Shown here: positions 10,721 through 20,533 of the stretch, piece by piece
How positions within the stretch are numbered: position 1 is the stretch's first letter
Layout: each line of letters opens with the position of its first letter
NCBI GenBank assembly: GCA_039583875.1
Contig: CM077162.1
Span: 62,354,822 to 62,418,821, forward strand
Reading direction: 5' to 3'
Source of the DNA: Platanthera guangdongensis
Taxonomy: Eukaryota; Streptophyta; Magnoliopsida; Asparagales; Orchidaceae
Length of the DNA stretch: 64,000 bases
Notes under the pieces: model-generated
The model's database searches: none
The model's input: the letters and a program-made list of their open reading frames with translations, nothing else
What the model was told of the DNA's origin: nothing
Made by a program: the position numbers and the translations under genes

Positions 10721-12493
10721 GTTGATGAAGACAGTGAAGAAGAAAGCACAGAAGTGGTTGAACCTCATTCAACAACAAACATAATTCCATAAGAAGAATT
10801 AATTCCAAATGCTGTTGTTGAACCAACTCCACCGACTGATCTTGTAACACTAAGGGATCATCTCAGATCTCAGGTGATTGGAGACATATCAGTAGGTGTA
10901 CAAATAAGGCATCAACTCAACCAAGATATGATGCATGTATGTTTTCTCTCTCAAGTTGAGCCTCAATCCATAAAAGATGCTGAGCAAGATCCTCATTGGA
11001 TCATTACAATACAAGAGGAACTCAACCAATTTGAGAGATGTAGAGTTTGGTATTTAGTTCCAAGACCCAAAGACTACCCAGTCATTAGAACTAAATGGGT
11101 ATATAAAAATAAGCTAGGTGCCCATGGTGCAATTATGAGGATCAAGGCTAGGCTTGTTGCTCAAGGTTATAGGCAAGAATAGGGTATAGACTATAACCAA
11201 ACATTTGCATCAGTTGCAAGGTTAGATGCAATAAGAGTCTTCCTTGCTTATGCTGCATACAAGAGGTTCAAAGTATGTCAGATGGATGTTAAGAGTGCCT
11301 TCCTGAATGGAGTACTGAAAGAAGAGGTGTATGTTGAACAAGCTCCAGGTTTTATCTCTCCAACCCATCCCTCATATGTTTTTAAATTGCATAAAGCTCT
11401 TTATAGTTTAAAGCAAGCTCCAAGAGCTTGGTATGAGACCTTAGCTAGCTTTTTGATAGAGCATAAATTCACTAGAGGCATTGTAGATAAAATATTATTC
11501 ACTAGGCATCATAAGGATCAAACTTTGTTAGTACAAATCTATGCAGATGATATTATATTTGGGTCTACTGATTCCAAGCTATGCAAGAGGTTTTATGACC
11601 TCATGCATTCAAAGATTGAAATGAGTAGCATAGGTAAGCTCTCCTACTTCCTTGGTCTCCAAGTGAAGCAGCTACCTGATGGCATCTTCATCTCCCAGGC
11701 TAAATATGCTAAAGAGCTTATTAAAAAGTTTGGGATGGCTGATGCTTCAGCAAAGAAAACACCTATGACCACTAGTGCTGTAATAGACACTGATGAACAT
11801 GGGAAACCAGTTGATCAGAAATTATATAGGGGCATTGTTGGGTCCCTATTATATCTCACAGCTACAAGACCTGATATAATGTTTGTCACATGTCTTTGTG
11901 CTAGGTTCCAAGTGAAACCTAAATAATCTCATCTAATTTTTCTAAAAAGAATTTTGAGATATATATAGAGTTGTCCTAGTATAGGTCTTTGGTATCCTAC
12001 TGAGTAAGAGTTTGAGTTAACTGGATACTCAGATGCTGACTTTGCTGGATGTAGGGTAGACAAGAAAAGTACCACAGGGACTTTTCAGTTCCTTGGTATG
12101 AGATTAGTGTCTTGGTTCTGCAAGAAACAATCATCTATATCTACATAAACTGCTGAAGCAGAATATATTACAGCTGGCAGTTGTTGTTCCCAGATGTTTT
12201 GGATTCAAAACTAACTCCTGAACTATGGATTCAACTTAAATAATTCAACTCTCTTATGTGATAACACAAGTACTATATCCATATCACAAAATCCAGTCCA
12301 TCACAGTAGGACTAAGCATATAGACATTAGACATCATTTCATTAGAGAGTGTGTAGACAAAAACAAAATAAAACTTGTCTATACCTACACTGATTTAAAA
12401 AGAGCAGATATTTTCACCAAACCCTTGGATGAACGAAATCACTTGTTCTTTATAAATCAGCTTGGAATGATCAATGAAGAAGCTTTAGTTTAA
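10721..12493 (+). pseudogene. Copia-B reverse transcriptase and RNase H
   Basis: Frame continues from the integrase. RT motifs: [20 protein letters not shown] (11279), LKQAPRAWYE, catalytic YADD (QIYADDIIFGS, about 11540) and YFLGLQV. RNase H motifs: SDADFAGC, TAEAEYITAG, HIDIRHHFIRE, DIFTKPLD. Premature stops are at 10790, 11180, 11924, 11966, 12005, 12146 and 12212; the natural end is TAA 12491. The Asp pairs and the RNase H acidic residues are still coded. In the diverged Copia-E copy several of the stop positions hold Glu, Lys or Ser. Confidence 0.88.
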
Positions 12494-12504
12494 TTTCTGT
12501 CTGC

Positions 12505-12790
12505 ACTTGATGAATTTTCAAAGTTCATCGAACGGAGATCGACGAACAGCGAAAAGTTCTAGAGAAATTCGTCGAACAGAGATCGACGAACTCTCTGTGA
12601 GTGAAGTTACTTTCGTCGAACGGAGATCGACAAATCTGCTTTAGAAACTTTCGTCGAACGGAGATCGACGAAATGTTTTCCAATCTTCATACTAATCTCG
12701 ACGAATTATTTAACTACAAATTATTTCGTCGACCTCAGATTGAAGAATTTTTTCATTTTCGTGGAACGGAGTTTGTCGATTCATATTCTG
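12505..12790 (+). repeat. Inverted-repeat cluster between Copia-B RNase H and ORF3
   Basis: At least five units of TTCGTCGA-N7-TCGACGAA or close variants (about 12527-12548, 12570-12592, 12612-12634, 12648-12670, 12725-12780). The spacer is usually ACGGAGA or ACAGAGA. The same unit occurs in the LTR and in gag of this element, and at the same place in Copia-E. Confidence 0.9.
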
Positions 12791-12850
12791 AAAAAACATA
12801 TATCAAGGTTTTACTTCGGCCTTCGTCCCGTGCTTTCAGTATCATAGCAC

Positions 12851-12875
12851 TTGATCTTCTTTTTCTCTCTTGCAG
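12851..12875 (+). promoter_or_regulatory. Candidate 3' splice acceptor for ORF3
   Basis: A run TTGATCTTCTTTTTCTCTCT followed by TGCAG forms a long polypyrimidine tract plus CAG, ending 7 bases before the ORF3 ATG (12883). Copia-E, diverged in the surrounding sequence, has the same arrangement (57400 to 57375, minus strand) 4 bases before its ATG. Conservation in both copies argues for use. The donor was not located because the 5' leader of Copia-B is missing. Confidence 0.55.
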
Positions 12876-12882
12876 GTGCACT

Positions 12883-15739
12883 ATGGCGATTCCAGCGAGC
12901 AGTCTTGCAGCGATGAAATTCGATACAGGATTTGATATGGACTTTGAATCGTTTCAACATTCAGATCCCTTTTTCCTGGATATTCTGAAACTGCTTGAAG
13001 ATCAGCAGTTGAAGACTCTGATGTCCACCAGAATCAAACTAGCCAGCGTTGAAATCAGGGAATGGGTATACACCTCCTCCACCACAGATGAAGACACCAT
13101 GACCGGCACAATATCGGGTAATGATGTATCTCTTAACCCTGCCGTTCTGACTGAAATATTTGGCTTAAATAATGGTACATCAGAACTGGAAATTGATAAT
13201 GAAGAATTTAATGAAATGTTAAATAAAATGGGTTATTTTGGAGCAAACCCAAATAAACTACTGAACAAACATCTATCTGTTGAGTATAAATTTTTAGCAG
13301 ATATTATGGGGAAGGTACTGCTGGGAAAGCACACTGCCCATAATTATATAACCAGGCATCAATTCCTGGTAATTTGTGCAGTGGTGAATAAGAAAATAGT
13401 GAATTGGGCTCAGATCATGTTTGAACTGATAAAGAAAAAGAACACCAAAAAGGAGATTTGCTTTGGAAGGATTCTGGAAATCTTCCTTAAGGAAAAGGCT
13501 GCTGAATCCCTGGTCACCCCGACCATATTCATAAATGCCTCCAAGAGGCTCACCTGTGCCCTCTTTGGCAGGCAGGAGAGGAACATAACCAAGCCCTCCA
13601 AGGCTTCATCCCTTCCTCAAGGCCTTCTGAGAGTACCAGGGCTGATCCAGCCACTTCCCACCCTGCTGAAGATATCCCTCCTCCACCTCCATCACATCCA
13701 GCCATCCAAACGCAGCCTCAGATGGCACATCAACTCCAATCCCAAGTTCACACCACAGTCCATACTCCCTCACCTCTATCCTCCCTAATACATACCTCCC
13801 CAACTCATATTCACTTTCATACCTCTCCTTCCTCTCAACCTGATACACCAATACCATCACCACATTCATCCCCTCTTCCACCTCATTTGGCTGACATTCC
13901 CCATTCAAATCTGTCCTCCCTACCCTCATTCAATCTGCTTATGTCCCCCCTTCATACTCCTTCTCCACCAAATGAACCTATGCAGGATTCTCTACCTTCT
14001 ATTCCATCATCATCCTCTATCCCTCCTTCCGTCTCCACTGAGACAACTCCAGTATCCCTGCCATTGGATTCCTCCATCATTCCACCTCTTGTAGCACTTC
14101 TCACTCCCCTCCTCAAAACCCTTATAACAGAGGTTATTTCACCTCTTACTTCCTCCATCTCCTCTCTTGCTGATCAAATTTCTGCTCTCTCTGCTCCTCC
14201 ATCTTCAGTCAGGGGCCTGACTCTAATTGCCATTGAAACCAGGTAGGGGGAGATGCTCTATGAAGAAGTAATAGTAGAAACAACAACAGCAGCAGAAATA
14301 GCAGCAGTAGCAGCAGAAGAAGCATCAGCAAATGCAGATGCTGATGATTTAATTGCTTTCAGTAATTTTATTGAGTCTGATTTGGAACTGGATGAGCAAG
14401 TTCTAGAGTAAATAAACACTATTGATGATTTTATTATAAATCCCACAGTTGATCTTTTAAATTTGTTGACCATTTTTTATACAGTTCATTTGAACTTTCT
14501 GCCAGAAGACAGCATTAAGCCATCCATGGCTATAGTCTCATATACCTCCTGTATAAGCCCCAAGGTTGCCAAGCAACTAAAGCCTAGTTTTGATGTAACT
14601 GAGGTTCCTGCTATTCCATCTCCACCAAAAGATGCTTCCCCCATTATCCCATCCCCTCCCAGAGACATTTTTGTTCCAACTTTTGTTATGGATGACTCCC
14701 CAATGCCTGATCTTGATGCATTGATCATGGCTGATATAGAAGAAGAAAATAAATCAGTTGTTGAAAGCACTGATATGTATAGTTCTCCTATTCCAGCTCC
14801 TCCTCCAGTTTCTCCTCAGGCTGAAAAGCCTATTGATAAATCTGTACTAAAAGCCATTGATGCTTTATATGATACTTCTCAAGGATCTTCTGATGATGAA
14901 GATGAGGAAGAAGACTTTGATGATGAGCCTAAGAAGAAAGTTTCCAATAAAAGAAAGTCTCCTCCACCTCCTACCCCAAAACCAAATCCAACAAATGATA
15001 CTCCCTATTATATACTGCATAAAATCACACCATACAAGGGCATGCCAACATGGATGTGGCTGTCCAAGAACCAACAAAAAGAAAGAAAGAAAAGCAGGAA
15101 GTACTCCACTCCTCCTCAGAGATATATAAAGGACCCTCCTCCTCCTCCTCCACCTACTGCTGGTGCTTCAGGTTCTTCATCTCAGAGGACTACCCAGTAT
15201 CAAACCTATCAGAGGCATCAGGGTAGGTCCTCCTCTTCTGTAAGCAGACAACACATACAGTATTCATATGACAAGCAGCATCAACAACAACAACATCAAC
15301 ATCAACATCAATAATAGAAAATTACTGAACATAAAGCTGAAAGCCCAAAGAGACCTGCCTCCCCTCTTGTACCTTTTAAAGATCCAGAAATAGCTACAAC
15401 AACAAAGATGGCCAATTCCAGGAATTGGTTGGCCTATACATGATCAACAAAGCAAGAGCTAAAGGAAAGGATCCTTTTGAATACACTACCATGTCCAAAT
15501 ACAGGAAGGAAGAACTCAACAGGTTTGCTAAAGCTAACAATTTTATGAATGTTGATGACTACATGAAACTGCCTCCAGAAGCTATAGTGTCAAGGGCCAC
15601 CTCCCTTAATATCATTGGAGCTGCTGATATAATAATGACAAAAGTACAAGCAGCCAATCCAAACATGGAGATCAGATTCAGTCAGCCTGGTGAAAAAGCT
15701 AAAGAGGAGAAGCACAAGGAGCAAAAGAAGAAGAAATAA
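12883..15739 (+). pseudogene. Copia-B ORF3 ('envelope-like' protein of SIRE-type elements), frameshifted
   Basis: ATG 12883 is chosen because Copia-E aligns from the same Met (both MAI...MKFD.GFD.D.ESF) directly after the splice-acceptor motif. Layout: an N-terminal helical domain of about 230 residues (TRIKLASVEIREW, LNPAVLTEIFG, FLADIMGKVLLGKH, INASKRLTCALF), a long Pro/Ser/Thr/His linker, a coiled-coil-like stretch, acidic patches (DDEDEEEDFDDE), a basic/Pro region with PPPPPPP, a Gln/His run ending at TAA 15312, and a conserved C-terminal block (15419-15739, INKARAKGKD..EYTTMSKYRKEE, PPEAIVSRA) ending in poly-Lys. Frameshifts near 13600 and 15320-15425 and stops at 14244 and 14409 break it. 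No convincing signal peptide or membrane segment is seen, so 'envelope' is a family label, not a demonstrated role. Confidence 0.75.
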
Positions 15740-15917
15740 ATTTTGAACTGCCTTTAGTCTTTCTGTTATCCCAAAAGTGTCTGTTTAATTCCTGAGACAA
15801 AGCTTACTGTATATATATCTGCTGCACATTTAAATTTTTCCTTCCAGATATATGTTTTCTTGCTTTGTAAATTATTGTGTGTCTGTATTTAGTGACCTCA
15901 CCCAAATAGGAGGAGAT
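15740..15917 (+). other. Copia-B 3' untranslated region and polypurine tract
   Basis: AT-rich non-coding sequence after ORF3. The last bases before the LTR, AAATAGGAGGAGAT (about 15904-15917), are the purine-rich plus-strand primer site expected directly 5' of a 3' LTR. Confidence 0.7.
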
Positions 15918-16104
15918 TGTTGGATCCCTAGTTGGATTTGGGCTAGGTTCACTAAACTAGGATGTCTGACCCACCTTGTATAGCCAGGGTCATGTTTGAG
16001 TCCTAGAGTCTAGGCCATGTCCTTAGAGTCAATACTACATGGACCAGCCATCAACAGACTGCAAAAGACTCAAGACTTAGAGAAATTTCAAAGGCTCAGG
16101 AAAA

Positions 16105-16850
16105 TGAGTTCGACGTTCGTCGAACTCAGCTCGACGTTCGTCGAACTCAGCTCGACGTTCGTCAAACTCAGCTCGACGAAAGTCATGCTCAGCTCGACGA
16201 ACTCGGAGACAATTCTCTGAGCTAAGCTCGACAAACTTAGTTCTCAGTTCGATGATTTATGGACACTATACTTCAATATTCCAAGTCAAGAAACCTTTCT
16301 CTGAACTCAAGTTGATAAAGTTAGAATATCAGTTCGACGAAATCTAGTTCTCAGGTCGATGATTTCTAGGTACTCTACTTCAACATCTCATTCCAGAAAC
16401 ATCTAAATATTCTAAGTCCAGAAACACTTCTCTAAACTCTAGTCGACAAATTCATGTTCTCGGTTCGACTAACTTAGACCACATTCTTGACAAGTTTTAT
16501 CAAGTAGCAGTCAGAAGTTCTCAGGTCGATGACTTTAGTTCTCAGGTCGAAGATATCTGGACACTCTACTTCAACATTCTAAAGTCCAAGAAACATTTCT
16601 CTGAACACTAGTCAACGAACTTAGATTCTCAGGCATAGAATTGGTAAGGTTCCAACGAAAGCAGTTAACTGTTCTTAGGTCGACGATCTTGGATCTCAGG
16701 TCGACGATCTTGGATCTCAGGTCAACGAACAACTATTATCAGGTCGATGAACAACTATTATCTGGTCAACGAACATAACTTCTCAGCTCGACGAACTCTG
16801 GACCCAGGTCGACGAATTTTGTTCTTTGGTCGACGGTTTCTGTGCAATTC
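16105..16850 (+). repeat. TTCGTCGA-N7-TCGACGAA array in the Copia-B LTR
   Basis: Near-perfect tandem units with spacer ACTCAGC lie at 16110-16205, followed by about 15 degenerate half-units (CAGGTCGACGA, CAGCTCGACGAA) to 16850. The arms match those of the units in gag and before ORF3; only the 7-base spacer differs. Placed upstream of the TATA box, so in U3. Confidence 0.88.
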
Positions 16851-17090
16851 CAGACATGGACTTTCCCTCCCTCTGTCCTTTTTTTATTGCAATAATTATT
16901 AAGTAATCAATGTTTAATATTCTCTGAATATTACCGTTAGACAAAACATTGATTATGACCTTCATCAGGATTATTGCTTGCCATTTTTTAATGGGTTAAT
17001 TGGGGAAATCAATCAATGCAGATATTCTCCAGGCCGCCAGTAATCAATGCTGAAGAAATTCAAAATGCAGAAGGAAGATTTAATAGGAAA

Positions 17091-17100
17091 TATAAAAGGA
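17091..17100 (+). promoter_or_regulatory. Probable TATA box of the Copia-B LTR
   Basis: TATAAAAGGA lies just downstream of the inverted-repeat array, with a CT-rich stretch (TCTCTCCCTTCTCC) following. A second TATAAAAAG at about 17486 is an alternative. Confidence 0.5.
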
Positions 17101-17901
17101 TTTTTCTCTCCCTTCTCCACAGAGAGAATATTCAGAATACATAGAATACAAAAATCAATCGTACAGTAACAGTTAAGAAACTAGACGCCCTAGAATAGAT
17201 AAACAACACCAGATAAAGAAGAAGAAGAAGAACATCAATCAAAAAATCAAGTCTTCTTTCCAGGATTCTTCAGAGGACAACAAAATACTCTATCAGTCAA
17301 GAATCTCCTGGATACCTTTTGGTCAAGGCTGAAATATTGAAGACCTACTCACCACAGCAAAGCTCCAAACTTTCTGAACAAATCAATATCTCAGGCGGAC
17401 CTTTGTTAACATTAAAAGATCCACTAAAGTCTTCTCAGTTGTACTTGAGAAAGAGAAGACAACATCACTCTCTCATTCCCCCACTATAAAAAGGGTTCTT
17501 TAACTCCCTTCAAAAGTTATACCTGGTTGCAAGTCACCTGACCAAAAAACTTGGGAGTGGTTTTTGAGCACCTGATCAAAAGCTCATTGGTGACAGTCAC
17601 CTGATAACAAACCTGAGTGGATTCCTACCAGGGTGGTAGAAGAGTGGATGTACCCAGGTTGGGGAACCACTATAAAATTCTTGTGTTGTCTGGTTGCTAT
17701 CTTTTTCTTTTGCTCTTGCTGTGGCTATGCTAGTTAGGTTGCTATGTCTGTGATAGTTAGGTTATATTTGTTGTGCCTGTGGTAGATTATTTTATCTTAG
17801 GACTGATTTTTTATTTACAGTAAAAAGCATTAAAAGTTTAAAGATACTCTATTCACCCCCCCTCCCCCCCTAGAGTATAACAGATCTAACCCTTACTTTC
17901 A

Positions 17902-18784
17902 CTGAGTGCATAAGCTATTTGCTAATTTCAGCAACTGCCAATTTGGCCTAAAAGAGGTGGCCTTTTTGGGCCATATTATCAGTGGAGCAGGATTGGCGGT
18001 TGATCCAGCGAAGATTCATGCAGTACGGGATTGGCCACAACTGAAGACAGCAACAGATGTCAGGAGTTTTTTAGGACTTGTCGGATACTACCGGAATTTC
18101 ATGAAGGGATTCTCGCAAATTGCTCTCCCTCTCACATCCCTGAAAAAGGAGTCTCCATTTGTTTGGATGCCACGATGTGAGGCTGTCTTTCTCGAGCTAA
18201 AGGGTCGACTAACCTCGGCCCATATCCTTGCTCCTCCATCGGGGAAGGAAGGATTCCAGGTGTACACGGATGCTTCCTACCCAAGGATGGGCCACCACTG
18301 AAGACGACAATGGATGTCATGAGTTTCTTAGGACTTGTCGGATACTACCGAAAGTTCGTGAAGGGATTCTTGCAAATTGCTCTCCCTCTCACATCCCTAA
18401 CAAAGAAGGAGTGTCCATTTGTTTGGACACCACGGTGCGAGGCTGCCTTTCTGGAGCTAAAGGGTCGGCTTACCTCAGCCCCTATCCTTGTTCTTCTGTC
18501 ACGGAAGGAAGGATTCAAGGTGTACACGGATGGTTCCTACCAGGGGATGGGTGTCATTCTGATGCAGAACGAGCACGTGATAGCTTACGCCTCCCGTCAG
18601 GTGAAGAAACATGAGCAGAACTACCCGGTGCATGACTTGGAGATGGGGGTGGTTATTTTTGCCCTGAAGGTCTGGCTACACTATCTATACGGTGTTCACT
18701 GTGACATTTTCTCGGACCATAAAAACTTGAAGTACGTAGACACGTAGAAGGAGCTAAACATTAGACGGATACACTTGTAGAGTT
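17902..18784 (+). pseudogene. Gypsy-1 RT thumb and RNase H, partly duplicated
   Basis: 17906-18301 codes [43 protein letters not shown] and then [11 protein letters not shown] (start of RNase H) before a stop. 18310-18747 repeats [12 protein letters not shown]...[15 protein letters not shown] and continues through [30 protein letters not shown] and SDHKNLKYV. The repeat offset of about 256 bp is not a multiple of three, so the copies are in different frames. The RT palm with the catalytic YIDD box is absent: sequence starts downstream of it at the Copia-B junction. Confidence 0.85.
18034..18545 (+). repeat. Diverged tandem duplication of RT thumb/RNase H start in Gypsy-1
   Basis: 18034-18289 and 18290-18545 both start GGCCAC(A/C)ACTGAAGAC and run through the GGATTCCAGGTGTACACGGA-like block. 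They differ at roughly 30 positions plus small indels, so they are not a recent duplication. The fragment at 7020 is a third diverged copy of the end of this module. Confidence 0.85.
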
Positions 18785-20440
18785 TTGTCGGTGTATCAGT
18801 ACACCATGTACTACCATCCCGGGAAGGTAAATGTGGTGGCAGACGCTCTGAGCCGGAGAGCAACTGTATCAGGAGCAGGTCCTCAACTGATAGCCTTCGA
18901 GTTAGTGAAGATGTTGGAGGTGATGCATACATCCTTAGTGTTAGAGGATGATCCAGAGCTATATACGAAGTACCTCGCATTGATGATTGCCACCGATGAT
19001 ATTCAGGATCACATCAAGGATGGGCAGAGGCTGGATATGAGAGCAGAGCCGATATTCAGAGTCTTGGAGGAGGACACAGCAGGGGATTACTCTTTGAGGG
19101 ATGGACTGCTATGTTTTAGAGGCAGGGTCTATATATCGGCAGGAGGCCAGATTCGGGAGGATATCATGTCAGAGGCACACTATTGCAGATACTCAGTACA
19201 CCCGAGGATCACTAAGATGGCAGCGGACCTGAAAAAGATGATGTATTGGCCGAGTATGAAGAAGGACATTACATATTTTGTGATGCATTGTGAGGCTTGT
19301 CAGCTCAGAAAGGCAGAGTGCAAGAATCCGGCCGGGTTACTACAACCACTTTTATTGCCAGAGTGGAAGTTTGAGGGCATAGCCATGGATTTTATACATG
19401 GGCTACCCCGATCTCGTGTGGGGAATGATTCGATCTGGGTGATTGTCGATAGACTGGCGAAGGTGGACAGGTTCATTCCGATTACGAAGGATGCTCCGGT
19501 CAATGTGCTAGTATGGAGGTTCGTCGAGCAGTTTGTGCGCTATCATGGGGTGCCCAGGACGATCGTGTTAGATCGGGATGGACGGTTTACGTCCAACGAG
19601 TGTAGGTCAGTTCAGGCTCACCTGGGTTCTCAGTTGATGTTCGACACGGCTTTCTACCCCCAAACAGATGGATAGACAGAGCGCACCAATCGATCACTAG
19701 AAGATCTTCTGCGCCTATGCATTTTGGACCACGGTGAGCCTTGGGAGAGATTGCTGCTGCTGATCGAGTTCTCATACAATAACAACCATTAGTCCAGCAT
19801 AGGCATGGCCCCATATGAGGCATTATACGGACGAAGGTGCATGAGCCCACTATCTTCGATCTAGGATAAGGATCTGAAGGCACTCGGCTCAGAGTTTGTG
19901 GAGGACACTAATGCTCAGGTTAGATTGATCTGTGACAAAATGTTGGAAGCCCAGAGCAGGAAGGCCAACTCTTACGATGCACAGCATCGTCATGTAGAGT
20001 TCCAGGTGGGAGACCGAGTTTTCCTGAAGATACGGCCGATGTATGGGGTCTCGTGTGTTCGCGGGCAGAAGAAGCTCTGTCCGAGATATATGGGGCCTTA
20101 CAGGATCCTGGAGTGGATTGGCCCCTTGGCTTATAGACTGGAGCTGCTGCCGGAGTTGGTGAGATTGCACGACGTCTTCCATGTCTCTTCACTTAGGAGG
20201 GCTCTACTATGCCCTGAGCAGCTGATTTCCACTGCAGACAGCCCGGTGGCCTCAGATCGATCAGTCAGCATAGAGCCGATCAGGATCGATGATACAGCGA
20301 TATGGGTCTTATGATGTAAGAAGGTTCTGCTAGTCAAGGTTCTATGGAGAAACCATGGGCAGGAGGAGCACACTTGGGTTCCATAGGATTTGATGCAACA
20401 AAATTACTTGGAACTCTTCGAGTCAGGCATACCTTGAACT
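18785..20440 (+). pseudogene. Gypsy-1 integrase with GPY/F module and chromodomain-like tail
   Basis: Begins with the RNase H end (YQYTMYYHPGKVNVVADALSR). The integrase HHCC is H(Y)CRYSVH...HCEACQLRKAEC (about 19180-19330). Catalytic residues: Asp in AMDFIHGL (about 19388), Asp in VLDRDGRF (about 19572), Glu in TERTNRSLEDLL (about 19678). TAG at 19673, just before TER, replaces Gln of DGQTER. More stops occur at about 19790 and 19863. The GPY/F module is YMGPYRILEWIGPLAYRLELL (20088-20150). VKVLWRNHGQEEHTW near 20340-20380 resembles the chromodomain-type C-terminus of plant chromoviruses. Confidence 0.85.
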
Positions 20441-20533
20441 CCTAGGGATATTACATACTTTTACTTACGTAGAAACCCTGTGGGCTTAACTTTAATTTCG
20501 GGGACGAAATTTTTATTTTTATATATTGGGATT

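Larger units (their letters stand above)
7442..17901 (+). mobile_element. Copia-B: SIRE/Maximus-like copia element with third ORF, 5' end missing
   Basis: Contains gag (from mid-domain), protease, integrase, RT, RNase H, a third ORF of about 2.8 kb and a 3' LTR (15918-17901). The 5' LTR, primer site and N-terminal gag are absent and replaced by gypsy RNase H sequence. The third ORF after RNase H is the hallmark of SIRE-type copia elements ('envelope-like' ORF). Pol stays in one frame with gag over about 5 kb despite 17 premature stops. The right flank returns to gypsy RT sequence at 17902. Confidence 0.9.
15918..17901 (+). repeat. Copia-B 3' LTR (about 1.98 kb)
   Basis: Starts TGTTGGATCC after the polypurine tract and ends ...CCTTACTTTCA at 17901, where gypsy RT sequence begins. 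Homologous to the Copia-E LTR (52682-54315). Contains an inverted-repeat array (16105-16850), a TATA box (17091), the shared U5 block GTGGATGTACCC...GGAACCACTATAAAA (17643-17676) and the C-rich block (17850-17873). No partner LTR is in the window, so no age estimate is possible. Confidence 0.9.

Noticed and set aside
12601..12882. N-terminal extension of ORF3 upstream of 12883
   Set aside because: It is open by chance through the inverted-repeat cluster. Copia-E has no matching extension, and the splice-acceptor motif and conserved protein start at the 12883 ATG.
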